A program made the position numbers and the translations under genes. The notes below the pieces were generated by a model that had not been told where the DNA came from, did not search any database, and was given only the letters and a program-made list of their open reading frames with translations. From the NCBI RefSeq assembly GCF_000471905.2, contig NW_006499436.1, forward strand, positions 1,538,416 through 1,602,415: 64,000 nucleotides of DNA. The letters run 5' to 3'. The DNA comes from Amborella trichopoda (taxonomy: Eukaryota; Streptophyta; Magnoliopsida; Amborellales; Amborellaceae). Within the stretch, counting starts at the first letter, position 1. The number at the start of each line of letters is the position of its first letter. Positions 19,921 to 32,176 of this stretch are shown piece by piece.

Positions 19921-20640
19921 TTTATCTTTCTTTTAACCATGAATACAACGATTTGAAAAATAGTGTATTTGGGAGTTTTTGTGCCATGATGAGAGTGAAA
20001 TTTTTCCTTATGATAGTTGGGGAGGAATTTTTCAAACTTCAAAGGACCCAAAAGGCGGTTAGGTGATGGTGTATTATGAAGGAAAGATTTCGTACTCTCA
20101 TGGGAGTATAATGCTTATTTACTCCATCGGCTAAAACTTAATATAGGAGTAATTTTGGGACCCCAATTTTTGGTGGAATTTAAAACCCGGCGACTTCTTA
20201 TCTTGTTCACTGATTCATATGTGGAATTAGTTGGGACAACCGTTTCCAAAATGAGATGGGTTTGGCCGTAAGCCGCGCATTTCAGGCCAGGCCTTGCTAA
20301 TAAAAACCATCATTTCCATTTGTTTTTTTTTTTTCTTGAAGCTTATCATGTTAAGGGGTTCCCGCTAAATCCCCACGCCATAAACCTTTTTTTTTAGTTC
20401 TTTTATTTTTAAAATATTTTTAGATCATTGATCTAGACAATTTGAGAACAATTCGAATCGATCCAATTGATCCGTACTTGGATTGGGCATGAACCATTCG
20501 CCCCACTGATTCCTTTTTTTTAACATTGATATAGACAACCCAAAAAAACAAATTGCACTCTCTATTACTTTAAAAAAATAATGTCTCAAGATTCAATAGA
20601 GGCCATTCAATTATTGGAGAGGTGAGATCTAAGTGTTAAA
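19921..20640. other. Intergenic sequence within duplication copy 2
   Basis: No gene signals; poly-T and poly-A runs. This stretch has no counterpart in duplication copy 1 that I can see. Confidence 0.45.
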
Positions 20641-21064
20641 CTCAAAATTCAAATTTTTGAATTTGAAATTAATAAGCTGGTAGTTTGCAAAATTTCAGAT
20701 TGTAAACAATCTCCCAAGTAGACCTTAGTACCCAGGCGTATAGATATAGTATGTTCCCACGGGAGAATAGTGTCCGTACTCATTATTTGAAAAATGCAAT
20801 GATCAAGCAGGGCCGGTCCAGACTCATCTGCAAGCCCTTGTGCCATTCTCAGGCTGGGACTGGGCTCAGGCACTGGTTTCACAATGTTGCGTGGGGTTTG
20901 GAGCACCTGTGGCCTGCGTAATAGGAATGGCGATATTGTTGGCAATGAAATGGTGTACTTGATTAATATTTTTTAGTAGAACGTTTTATTGTTCATGGGT
21001 GCCTTCTGGAAATTATGTTAAATAGTCTACTTGATTTTATTTAATTTTTTAAAAAAGTTAAAGG

Positions 21065-21951
21065 ACAGTGGTGGCAATGGGTTGGGTTGGGTTAGGTTCA
21101 GATCGACTCAAACCCAACTCAATTCAAGGTTTTGGATCTCAACTGACCCATCGGATCCAAATTTTGGATTTGGACTCGACACGGTTGCAGTCCAGATCTA
21201 GAACCTAATGAAGGTTTTTAAAAAAAAAGTAGTCAAAAACTATATTTCAAATATACAAATACACAGACACACACATATCATACATATATAAGAAAATTTA
21301 TCAAAATATCATATATTTCAAAAAATATTATATATGCAATATATGTGTGTTTGTGTGTGTTATATACGAGTATTTTCTTAATATAGTCACTCTAGTTAAT
21401 AAATGTTGTTCTTTATAGGGTGTGATTTCTATAAAGTTGCAACTTTAAACAAGCCAATTAAGGTGTACTTCCAAATTTTATCATACATGAAATTTTGGTG
21501 TAAAAATTTCTTAGGATTATCTCAAAATCTACTTTCATATCTAATTATAAAACTTTAAACTTAAAAAATGGTTAAAATCAAGTAGATCTATAAACATATG
21601 AAAATCTTATAAATAGACGATCTAGATAATATATTGCAATATGCACTATTTTTAAGGCTAAAAATCTTTTATTCTTTTCATATTCATATATCTCGATGTC
21701 AAAATGAATAATTAGAGAGTTTTTCAATATTAAAACAACTTTTTCCGATGAATTTTTTAGGTGTTCTTTAATTCTAACCTTATGTAAATTTTTTCTTTCT
21801 TTTTATCATGAAACCCAACTTGGACATGATTTAGGTCTAAGATTTTGGATCCTAACCCAATCTAAGAGTCCGACATTTGGATCCATTTGGACCAGACATG
21901 AATTTGTTCAGCCCACCGAGTTGACGTATCTGCCACTAGGATTTCTTCAAA
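21065..21951. mobile_element. hAT-like element interrupted by an M2 element
   Basis: Left end CAGTGGTGGCAATGGGTTGGG and right end GTATCTGCCACTAGG are inverted repeats of the GGTGGCAA type. Flanks of the nested M2 carry matching subterminal GGATC/CAAACCCAAC sequence (21100-21190 and 21805-21925). The M2 insertion occupies 21417-21795. Confidence 0.55.
21417..21795 (-). mobile_element. M2 element, copy 4, inverted
   Basis: A full-length M2 in reverse: begins TATAAAGTTGCAACTTTAAAC, passes GATATATGAATATG-type sequence in inverse, and ends TTCTAACCTTATGTAAA. Same ~380-bp length as copy 1. Confidence 0.75.
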
Positions 21952-23000
21952 ATCACGTTGAGCAACCCGTGTGTCTACATAAGTGATAAAGGGCTAGTTT
22001 GTAATTTCGAAACTCGAAAAGGGCAGGAATTTTGGTCTGTCGTTTTACTAATTTTGGTCATGCGCCAAATCAAATGAGGGCCCTTTCCTTATGTTTAAGG
22101 GGCTGTACACTAAGAGACTGTCATTTTTCTTTCTGATGGAACACGGCCCCAAAAGCGTCAAGATTCCTGTGTATTTCATGGTATTTCTCTTTCTTCGTTT
22201 TTTTTTTCTTTTTAAATATATTTGATAAGATTATTTTTTTTGTCTATAATGGTTTAACTGTTTTTTTATTTTCTTTGACCACTTTTTTTTTGGTAAATAT
22301 CATTATTTTTCCTTTTTAAGCCACATATCAATAATGCTCAGACGTTCATGTTAAGCCAAAACGATTATGTTGAGCCAAATGTTTTCTTTAGGGTGAGAAA
22401 AAAAAAAATGGATAAGGAAAAGTTAACTGATGATATGGCAGAAAGAGATCTTGACCAATGGATGCAAAACCTACCATTATGTGCAAAGAAGATAAGCTCC
22501 AAAGTTTATAAAAAATGGACTCACTAACCCATTGAATAAGACAACAAAATCTAAGGGCTATTTGCCTATCTCTCCAGTTATCCATAAGCTTCACGACTAT
22601 TTATTCTCCCCATATTTTTATTCTCTCTTTAGCTAATAAAGAAAATATCTTTTTTCATCACTAGTATCAAAGATAAGTTGGTCTCACTTTTTTTCTTTTC
22701 CCTGTGGGAGCACTATCTAACTGTGACAATGCGATAAACTTGTTGCCCTCTCTCTGCTAGGGCCATCGTGAATCACCATTGACATTTCAACTTGTTTATT
22801 TTTCTCACAATAGGTCACAACGTTGACATCAACATCTTGGTACAGACCTACACAGGCAAAGTACTTATTTTTTCGGGTCTGTAGATACCTATTCTCTCAC
22901 ATCCTATGTTGGGTTTGCGGACGCATATTCTCTTATCCTTAATGAAGCAACTTATCCAACTACCCAAAGTAGAAGACAATTTGAGAAATAGATGGGAGAC
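21952..23000. other. Intergenic sequence, nothing recognised
   Basis: Poly-T runs near 22197-22300. No supported gene. Confidence 0.5.
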
Positions 23001-23009
23001 GACAAACTA

Positions 23010-23396
23010 ACAAAACTACCTTGCTTACTATTACGGATGATGATTTGATTAGGGTCTTTGAAGATTATGAAACCTCTAAAATAATTTTGGAAGCATTGAT
23101 GGAAAAATGTGAATCTACATCGAAAACTCATATTCAACTTTTGTTCCAAAAATAGTTTTCATGGAGGATGCGGGAAAATGAATATGTGGTAGAACATATT
23201 AACAAGATGATTGATCTTACTAAAGGCCTTGCTGCGACAAGAAAGCCCTTTTCCAATCGTATACAAGTATCAACCGTATTGAACAGTATTCCTCCTTCGT
23301 GGGAAACCGTAGTTATTGCTCTGAATCACTCAACCAACTTACCCAAACACTTGAGTATAGAGGAAGAGAAGAGAATTAAAAAGGGAAAGACGTAAT
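23010..23396 (+). pseudogene. Ty1/copia gag (UBN2-type) fragment
   Basis: Readable through one in-frame stop near 23153: ITDDDLIRVFEDYETSKIILEALMEKCES, then FSWRMRENEYVVEHINKMIDLTKGL, VSTVLNSIPPSWETVVIALNHS and LSIEEEKRIKKGK. The LPPSW-like motif and the following LxxxLxxEExRR helix are typical of copia gag. No zinc knuckle, pol or LTR was found around it. Confidence 0.72.
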
Positions 23397-23399
23397 TGC

Positions 23400-25150
23400 A
23401 CTTTGCCCAAAATTCCTTTAGAAGTGATTGTTGGGATTTTTTGGCCATTTAAAGACCTTACGAAAGCATGTAGTGAAATTTGTTGACAGTGAAATAATTA
23501 ATTCCAATGGGAGTATGGTTCAGAGGGGCCAAAGCTGGCAATATTGGTGTCAAGACTCGAACTACCCTTGACGAGTTAGGTTGGGCTGATTTCTAAAACC
23601 CTATAGCCCTGGGCATATGACACAAGCGTAAAGGATTTGCAGGGTTAGCCCATGATGAGGTTGGAGAGCTGTCCAAAGTGGTTGGCCAAAAGACTTTGTG
23701 ACCCTTTTATAATTGGGAGGCTTGAAGGAACATTGACTATCATACAACATGTACATATGATAATGTATTAAGAAACAGACATCATTGAAGGTGTAACATA
23801 TATTTGTGCGAAAGGTAGGCCCATACACCAATTGCGATAAGTGTCCACAGGTCTATATGACAGACGGCTTTTGGCAAGAGCAGCTATCATTTGCACATGT
23901 CATTGAGCATTAATATCAAGTATTTCATTATTGCCTTCATAGGCCGCCACGCCCACAAGAGTACATCTTCTTCCTGGCCAACCACCACTAGGCATCACAT
24001 TGCCAAGAGCTAACCTACAAACATCCTCCATTGTACCTTATGCCCAGTGCTAAAGGGTTTTGTTGACTCGAAGACACCATTCCACGTCCTAGATCACCTA
24101 ACCCGGTGAGTCACATGCGTATCCATCTAGACACGTGATGAGCAAGAATGACTTTCTTCATCTTCGATAGGCATATGCCTCGTCTTTTGCCGTAAACCTT
24201 CCATGCTTCCATTGGAACCAAGAAAAAATGTGCTAGTATGTTTGAGTTACAATAATGTCAATGCCTTGAAAGGGCATACTCTCCAATAAAAAGTAGGCTC
24301 ATAATAAGCCCCATTTCAACTGATAAAAGCACCAATTGTTCTTTCTCACCCCCAATTAAAGAATTATTTGTTCGATTTTGGCTTTGGGCAATTTTTTTTT
24401 TTCCCCTAATAAATTATCGCCATTCTTTTAGTCTAAAACCCTAATCCTCCATTCTTGCTTTCTCCTCCAAATTATAAACCAAATGCTTTGAAATTTATTT
24501 CAATTTGTTTTTCATTTGGATCTCTAATGGACTCCTCTAACAGTTAGTTAGATTGACAATCAAAATAAAAGAAATTGTTAGTTCAAATTTTGGAAGGGTT
24601 TTTAACTTGAAATACAAAATCTTTGAGTTCTCTCTCACTGTTTCACCAGTTTCTTCAAATTATTCCAAATGTTTCTATCTTCAAATTATTCCAAATGTTT
24701 CTATCAGATTGATCCGTCTAAAAAAGGCTTAACAAATCTTTTTGAAATCAAAGCCAAAAAATTTCTTATATCGATTTTGTTTTTTTTTTCAAGCTATTTT
24801 TTCCCTCTATTTCTTTCCAAAGTGTTTCTATTTAAATTTTTATTTTTATTTTGATTCATATCTCCTACAATATGAACTTATTAACTTATTCTTGATTTTA
24901 AGTCTTTTGCATTACCATTTTTCTCTTTTTCCTCCACATTTTGATCTTAAAATATTAGATGTATGCATCACTGAAACAATGGCCCCCAAACCGACCAGGT
25001 TTTTTATATTAGAAAAGTATATTGAAATTGGACTGCAATGTCTGTTTCATGACCAAGATCAAAGTCCAAAATAAATATTTTTAACTTTATGGTACATCCA
25101 AACGGTAAGATTTTACATCAAACGGCTATAGGTGACTGTAGTACTTAATT
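23400..25150. other. Intergenic sequence with a 26-bp tandem duplication
   Basis: CTTCAAATTATTCCAAATG plus TTTCTAT occurs twice in tandem (24653-24678 and 24679-24704). I recognise no gene elsewhere in this stretch. Confidence 0.5.
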
Positions 25151-25199
25151 TTATAGGGTCAAAATGTAGTTACAATACAAAGTTACAACAAATGAGAGG

Positions 25200-25678
25200 A
25201 AACTATTAACGAATCCATTAAAACGCCCCTCTTTGTGAAATCATCTGCAACCTCATTGGCCTCCTTATAGATATGGTTAAATTCACCAAATGAATAGCCA
25301 TAATCTCCATAACCTATAGTCATAATGATATTAACTGCCATAGTGGTCTAGAAAGTTTAGTGCACCAGTTTATCACATACAATGAATCACCTTCTATAAC
25401 CAAACAATTTCTCAGCTGTCTCTCCCTCTAAATCAACACCCCTTGCAGAAAAGCTGCAAGTTCAACGTGCTCAGCAATAACATCCCACAAAGGGCCTCTA
25501 AAGCAAAACTAACATTACTCCCATTGTGTCTCCAAATACCGCCCAACCCAACCTGGATTTCCCATATACAAACCATTAGTTTGATGCATCCTACTATCGG
25601 TGGTTCCCATCGGCACCTCGGTCTAACTTTTTGATTCTTACAGGAGACCAGATAAGCCAAATTAAGCTCTACGTCCAC
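25200..25678 (-). pseudogene. LINE-type RNase H (RVT_3) fragment
   Basis: The minus strand reads WEPPIVGCIKLMV, GLGGIWRHNGSNVSFALEALCGMLLL, then after stops EFNHIYKEANEVADDFTKRG. This is the pattern of the RNase H domain found at the C-terminus of plant L1 LINEs (P-P-x-G-x-I-K-L-N-V-D-G, GGIxRD, and a final H-xx-RExNxxAD-xxAK). The Asp of NVDG is lost (IKLMVC). No RT sequence adjoins it. Confidence 0.68.
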
Positions 25679-25811
25679 CTTTGAAGCACCCCAACCTTAT
25701 TTAGTAATAGTAAACCAGCTCCACACTCTAAATTGTTGGACGTCATCTACGCCCACCTTTGAAGCATCCCATCCTTATTTAGTAATACTAAACTAGCTCG
25801 ACACTCTAAGG
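25671..25811 (+). repeat. Two-copy tandem duplication (~76-bp period)
   Basis: CCACCTTTGAAGCA.CCCA.CCTTATTTAGTAATA.TAAAC.AGCTC.ACACTCTAA occurs from ~25675 and again from ~25751, with scattered differences. Confidence 0.75.
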
Positions 25812-26125
25812 TGTCCCATCTCATGAGGGAGGGACACCAATGGATATATCTTAAAACATAGGGAAATATGATATTAACAATATTATATGACTTGCTTACC
25901 AAGTCTTTAAAGTTGTTGGGTAGAGATAAACTCACGTGAGATGTACATGAGAGATATCCTCATGTGGTCCCCACGTGAAATGAGAAAAGGAAAAAATATT
26001 GTTGATTTCTTCATAAGAGATATCCTAGTCCCCATATGAAATGAGATAAAGTTAAATAACATGGTCAAATATTACACTCTTGTCTAACTTAGAGAGAAGG
26101 GACATAACATAAAAAAGTCTGACGT

Positions 26126-26470
26126 GAGGGGTTTTGTTTGCTCTTCTATTGAGCTATTTTTGGGGCCTAACTCTCTTATGCCAAATAACACAACATAAAA
26201 AGGCCAATTTAGAGAGAGAAGAACACGGCATAAAAAAGATTCACCTGAGGGGTTTTGTTTGCTCTTGGGGTTTTAATCAAAAGTACTTTTCTTGGGCCAT
26301 TTTCGAGCGTGCATCTCTATTAAGCTATTTTTGGGGCCGAACTCTCTTATGCCAAATAACACAACATAAAAAAACCTCACGAGGGGTTTTGTTTGCTTTT
26401 GAGGTTTTAATCAAAGCCACATCTCTTGAGTCTTTTTTTGCATGCATCTCTATTGAACTATTTTTGGGTG
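26126..26470 (+). repeat. Three-copy tandem repeat (about 121-134-bp period)
   Basis: GAGGGGTTTTGTTTGCT starts at 26126, 26247 and 26381. Each is followed by variants of TATT(G/A)AGCTATTTTTGGGGCC and ACTCTCTTATGCCAAATAAC. Copy 1 lacks an internal segment present in copies 2 and 3 (GGGGTTTTAATCAAA). Confidence 0.75.
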
Positions 26471-26810
26471 ACTAACTCTCTTAGGCCATTTATTTCAACA
26501 AATTCTTCTTGGTGTATCAGAAATATATGAGGCTTTCTTTTGTAGAGAATAAGAAAATTTCTCTTAGAGAGAAAGCTTTATTTACATAGAAGAAGAAAAT
26601 CCTTCTCTTTTAGAGAGAAGAAGAAAAGAGAAAAAATTATCATTCTCTAAGAAAAAGAAGAAGAAGAGAAAAGTTACTTTTCTTCTTAAAGAATGATCAT
26701 CTTCTTGAGTCATTTCTTTACAAAGAAAGAGAAGGAAAGAAAAAGGAAAGAAAGACATAACCTTTTATTTCATAAGAGAAGGAGTTTCTTCTTCCATGGA
26801 CTCTATCGAA

Positions 26811-27944
26811 GGGTGTGTTTGTTTTTTTTAAAGTATTCTTTCAAAAAATATTCTTTCAGATTTTGAAAAAGTTTCACGTTTGCTTCACAATTTATATGAA
26901 AAGTTCAGAAACTAATCTTTCAATAAAAATTCTCATTCCTTTGTTAAAACGTTAAAGAACTTTCTTGTTGATCACTATTCACTGTGATATAACATAATAT
27001 TATATAATATAATAATCTATTTTATAATATTATATTATAGTATATTATATTTATTAATATAATTTATATTATATATTATATATTGATTATATATTATATA
27101 TTATATGTAATATATAAAATTACTATATATTTATATTACATATTATATATATTATATATTAATTATATTATATATAATATATAAATATTATATATATAGT
27201 GTGTTTGTTTTGAAAGTAATCTTTCAGAAATTATTCTTCCAGATTTTGAAAAAGTTTCGCGTTTGTTTCACACTTTCCACAAAAAGGTAAGAAATCTTTG
27301 TTAAAAAGTGAAACATTAAGTTTCTAAGGGAGGGGTAGGAACATAATCTTTGAGAACTTTTTTGATGATCACTATTCACTATGATATAATATAATATTCT
27401 TATAATATAATAATATATAATATAATAACATATTTTATAATATTATATTATATTCTATATTATATATTTATTTTATTAATATAGGTTATTTTATATAGTA
27501 TATTTTTATTATACATATATATATATATATATTATATAATATCCATAATATATAAATATCTTATATTATTTTATATAATATATATTTATTATATAATATT
27601 TATATTATTATATTATAAATAATATATTTATGATATTAAATCAATCTTATATATAATATAATAACTAATATTATAAATATTATATACATAATATATAAAT
27701 ATCTTATACTATACTATATATTATATTATGTTATGTATGTTATATATTTATATTTATATAGTTAATATGTATATGTTATCAAATACAATACCCAAAACTT
27801 TCTTAACATTGCAACATGTTATCAAACACAGTACCCAGAACTTATTTAAACATTCTAAAACAAAACATTCAACTTTTCGAAAGATTAAAAAATATTCAAA
27901 CTTCCAAAAGATATCTTTCAGAAAAACAAACGTACCCCTAGAGA
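26811..27944. mobile_element. AT-rich MITE-like element with AGGGTGTGTTTGTTT ends
   Basis: The left terminus AGGGTGTGTTTGTTT is matched in inverse by AACAAACGTACCCCT at 27930-27944, and a CTTTCAGA/TCTGAAAG pair lies just inside. The interior holds two related blocks (26814-27060 and 27198-27440), each passing from TTTTGAAAAAGTTTC into GATCACTATTCACT and then AT-only sequence. It looks like a direct duplication or a nested copy. No target duplication could be fixed. Confidence 0.55.
26985..27775. repeat. AT-only low-complexity tracts
   Basis: Long runs of TATAATATTATA-type sequence at 26990-27195 and 27380-27770, with extensive self-complementarity. Confidence 0.85.
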
Positions 27945-28381
27945 TTTGATGTTTTCTCTCTCTAAAAGAAAAAGTTATCTCTTGCTCTCTTTTTTCTCCC
28001 CTTCTCTCTTTTCTCTCTCTGCAAAGAAAAGGTTTAAGAAGATGATCAATAGCTCTCATTTATTATTTTCTTCTCTCTAAGAAGAAGAGTAACTCTCTCT
28101 CTCTCTTCTTCTTCTCTTTCTCTGAGAATAATAATTTTCTCTTTCTTCTTCTCTAGAAGAAATCAATGATCCCAAAAAGGTTTGTTTATAACCGTTGAGT
28201 TAATATTGAATTTGGTTTTTTTCTCATGTGGACGTAACCTGAAAAGTGAACCACATAAAACTCGGTGACAATAAGTTATTTGCTTTAAATTGTATGTTTT
28301 CTCACTCATACACACACATCGACTTTGACATATTTTTGTGTCTCGTATGTTCCGCTACTCGCATCTACATTAGTGCGAGAT

Positions 28382-28475
28382 GGCTCTAATTGGGTGAGCC
28401 AAACATAAACAAGATTTTATTATTTAGATTTTATAAGTGATATCTCTTATAAGTTCTTCTATTCTTTTTTAACCA
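28382..28475 (+). repeat. 95-bp dispersed repeat, copy 1
   Basis: GGCTCTAATTGGGTGAGCC to CTTTTTTAACCA, nearly the same as 35762-35856. The two copies lie on either side of the LTR-A array, in the same orientation. The opening bases form a small hairpin (GGCTC/GAGCC). Confidence 0.75.
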
Positions 28476-28717
28476 GAGAGGGCTTTGTTGGGTGAGTGTG
28501 GTCATTATAGGCCTTATGAGTGATTGTAAAATGAAATGATATAATGGAACATAAACTCAGTGGGAGTGTGGTCACTCATGGACCATACTAAGCAACTGAT
28601 GTTTGCTGATATCGGACTATGCTTGATGGACTAGGCCAGTCGGTTAGGAAAAACCCATGTTACATGGGCATAGAGTATAAACCAATAAGGGTTCTAATGG
28701 GTTATCCCTTGATGAGG

Positions 28718-30370
28718 TGTAATAATCCTAAAATTTAGAAAAAAAAAAAAAAAAGAAACTTTCAATAAGTGATAGTCCAAATGAGCATGATGGTCCTTAG
28801 GGACCATCACTACTTTCAAAAGCTTTTGGTTTAAGTTTTTGCTGCCTTGACATGAGCTTTAAACGTAAGGTGTAATATAATTGTTACACTTCATGTATAA
28901 GGTGTAACTTAATAAAATAAAATAATAAGGTGTCTTAAGAATTTAAATAAGAGAGGCGAGGAATTCCACCCTCGAAAAATTTTGAAATCTTTCTCTCTCT
29001 AGTCGAAACGCAGTGAGCTCTTTCTCTCTCTAATCGAATTTTTACCGAAAGCTCCCTCTCAAATATTTTAGGTAAGTGACTTCATTATCTTGAAAAATAA
29101 TCCGTTCTTTTTAAAAATAAAATGAAATAGTTATTTTTGCCTATTATCATGAATTTTAGGCGCAATAAATTTTATGTGCAAGCGACCTCATTATTTTGAA
29201 AAATAATATTTTTAGTAAAATTGTGATATTTTATCAATGTTAGAAATTTTAAATGTTGTAAATTCTTAGAAATAAATTTATTAATTTTTTTTTTATTGTT
29301 AAAAAATTTTAGATACTGTAAAATTATTAGAAATAAATGTGATATTTATGCTTTTAGTAAAATTGTGAGATTTCTTTGTACTGTTTTTGAATATTTAGAC
29401 ATTGTAAATTTTATATGCAAATGATTGCCTTATTATTTGAAAACTGATATTTTTGCAATTGATTATAGCATTGTCTGTGAAATGTTTATTTACGAATTAA
29501 CATCCCATAAATTGTGATAATTCTGTATTCTTGAATTTCTATAAGAATTTCCTATACATATTAGATTGGCAATTATGTTAGAATGTCTTTACGAACTGCC
29601 ACCTTTCTAAATTTGAGCCCAAAATATTTGACTGGTTGTTTTTGAAATGTTATTGAAAGTGATTGTTATTAATGGTTTCAGTGAAATTCATATTAATAAT
29701 TTCAGTGAAGTGTTGAGTACATGATATTGCTGCTTTCCAATGTTTAAAGAAATTTAGGAAATACTTTAAGTATGTAAGTGGGCTCATCCGATTCGCCGGT
29801 GAGGTATAAGTGGACCTATCTGGGACGCCGGTAGGGATTAAGTGGACTCATCCGGTACGCCGGTGAGGTATAAGTGGACTTATAGGGATTAAGTGGACCC
29901 ATCAGGACGCTAATGGGGTATATAGGTGACCTACTTACGACGACAGTAGGGTATTTTGTGAAATCCTTTGAATTACGCGGTGTCGTTAAAATGTTATACG
30001 CATTTCAATTATTCGAATTATACTTAATTATGCATTTGTTAAAGTGAAACTGTTGATGCATTTATGTTAATAGATCTCCTTTTTGAAAATATCGATATCT
30101 TTCAACCATGATTATTTTTATGATTATGATGATCACTTACTGGGTAGCCAAACTCATCAAACTCTGGTAAACATTTTTTTCAGGATAACTGCGGTTTCAT
30201 TTTGAGTGCTCGTCAGGATCAACTCTGGAAAATATTGTAGTTGTGTTTAAACTTTCTTTTGTTACTATGTAAGAATTCGCAACTGTAAATTTGTCATATC
30301 AAAAGATATATATATGTTTTGACTGTCACATCTCAGGAATATCAGTACTGTAAATTCTTGGGGCGTGACA
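28718..30370 (+). mobile_element. LTR-A, first complete copy (1653 bp)
   Basis: Runs TG...CA. It contains two near-palindromes close to the start (28784-28803, 28881-28906), a CT-rich stretch TCTCTCTCTAGTCGAAACGCAGTGAGCTC near 28990, and the stem-loop minisatellite at 29783-29951. The promoter is probably just upstream of the CT stretch (AATTTAAATAAGAG), by inference. Confidence 0.9.
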
Positions 30371-30471
30371 AATATGGTATCTGAGCAATAGGTTTATGAT
30401 TCTTAGGAAATTTAAAAAGAATGTACTTAAAAAGAAATTTAGAGAACTAAATTTCTTTAAGGGGGGAAGAA
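30371..30471 (+). mobile_element. 101-bp interior: PBS, hairpin, polypurine tract (copy 1)
   Basis: TGGTATCTGAGC at 30375-30386 is the initiator-Met primer site with one mismatch. A perfect 12-bp stem AAAGAAATTTAG/CTAAATTTCTTT (30431-30442, 30447-30458) with loop AGAA follows. The tract AAGGGGGGAAGAA (30459-30471) then abuts the next LTR. Confidence 0.9.
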
Positions 30472-32176
30472 TGTAATAATCCTAAAATTTCAAAAAAAAA
30501 AAAAGAAGAAACTTTTAATAAGTGATGGTCCATATGAACATGATGGTCATTAGGGACCATCACTACTTTCAAAAGCTTTTGGTTTAAGTTTTTGCTGCCT
30601 TGCCACGTCCTTTAGTGGACGTTGGCTTTAAATGTCAGGTGTAATATAATTGTTACATCTCATGTATGAGGTGTAACTTAATAAAATAAAATAATAAGGT
30701 GTCTTAAGAATTTAAATAGACGTGGCGAGGACTTCCACCCTAAAAATTTTTTGAGATCTTTCTCTCTCTAGTCGAAACGCAGTGAGCTCTTTCTCTCTCT
30801 AGCCCAATTTTTATCGGAAGCTCCCTCTTAAATATTTTAGGTAAGTGACTTCATTATCTTGAAAAATAATCCATTCTTTTTTTTAAAAAAATGAAATAGT
30901 TATTTCTGCCTATTATCATGAATTTTAGGCGCGATAAATTTTATGTGCAAGCGACCTCATTATTTTAAAAAATAATATTTTTAGTAAAATTGTGATATTT
31001 TATCTATGTTAGAAATTTCAAATGCTGTAAATTCTTCGAAATAAATTTATTTATTTTTCTTGTCTATTGTTAGAAAATTTTAGATACTGTAAAATTCTTA
31101 GAAATAAATGTGATATTTCTGCTTTTTCTTTCTACTATTTTTGAGTATTTAGACATTGTAAAGTTTATATGCAAATGACTGTCTTATTATTTGAAAACTG
31201 ATATTTTTGCAATGGATTATAGCATTGTCTGTGAAATGTTTATTTGCGAATTAACATCCCATAAATTGTGATGCTATGTATTCTTGAATTTCTATAAGAA
31301 TTTTCCTATACATATTAGATTGGCAATTATGCTAGAATGTCTTTACGAACTGTTACCTTTCTAAATTTGAGCCCAAACTATTTGACTGGTTATTTTTAAA
31401 ATGTTATTGAAAGTGATTGTTATTAATGGTTTCAGTGAAATTCATATTAATAATTTCATTGAAATTCATATTAATAATTTCAGTGATATGTTGAGTACAT
31501 GATATTGCCGCTTTCGAATGTTTAAAGAAATTTAGAAATACTTTAAGTATGCAAGTGGACTCATCTGATTCGCCGGTGAGGTATAAGTGGACCTATTTGA
31601 GACGCCGGTAGGGATTAAGTGGACTCACCAGGTACGCTAGTGAGATATAAGTGGACCTGCAGGGATTCAGTGGACCTATCTGGGACACCGATAGGGATTA
31701 AGTGGACCCATCAGAAGCTGATGGGTATATAGGTGACCTACTTGGGGCGCCAGTAGTGTATTTTTTGAAATCCTTTAAATTACGCACTCTCGTTAAAATA
31801 TTATACGCATTTCAATTATTCGAATTATAGTTAATTATGCATTTTTTAAAGTGAAATTGTTGAGCATTTCTGTTAATAGATCTCCTTTTTGAAAATATTG
31901 ATATCTTTCAACCATGATTATTTTAATGGTTATAATGATCACTTACCGAGTTGCCAAACTCATCAAACTATGGTAAACATTTTTTTTAGGATAACTGCGG
32001 TTTCATTTTGAGTGCTCACCAAGATCAACTCTGGAAAATATTGTAGTTGTGCTTAAACTTTCTTTTGTTACTTTGTAAGAATTCGCCACTGTAAATTTGT
32101 CCTATCAAGAGATGTATATATGTTTTGACTGTCACATCTCAAGAATATCAGTACTGTAAATTCTTGGGGCGTGACA
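30472..32176 (+). mobile_element. LTR-A, second complete copy (1705 bp)
   Basis: Same plan as copy 1. Extra length comes partly from a duplicated segment near 31439-31480 (GAAATTCATATTAATAATTTCA repeated) and a longer minisatellite that resembles the one at 79-279. Confidence 0.9.

Larger units (their letters stand above)
19190..21010 (+). repeat. Segmental duplication copy 2 carrying a miR396-like locus
   Basis: Collinear with 5870-7240: AAAGGGGAAG, CAGTGGCCCGAGTCATA, the TATA context, the hairpin and its loop, TATGAAGTGGAAATGTGTGTGC near 19651, CTCAGGCTGGGACTGGGCTCAGGC near 20847 and TTTTATTGTTCATGGGTGCC near 20984. Added length includes an M1 MITE at 19724. Confidence 0.72.

Noticed and set aside
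26134..26475. 113-codon frame as a protein
   Set aside because: It is produced by translating three tandem DNA repeats.
27754..28059. 101-codon minus-strand frame
   Set aside because: It spans the end of the AT-rich MITE-like element and a CT-rich tract, and its Lys/Glu/Arg richness is compositional.
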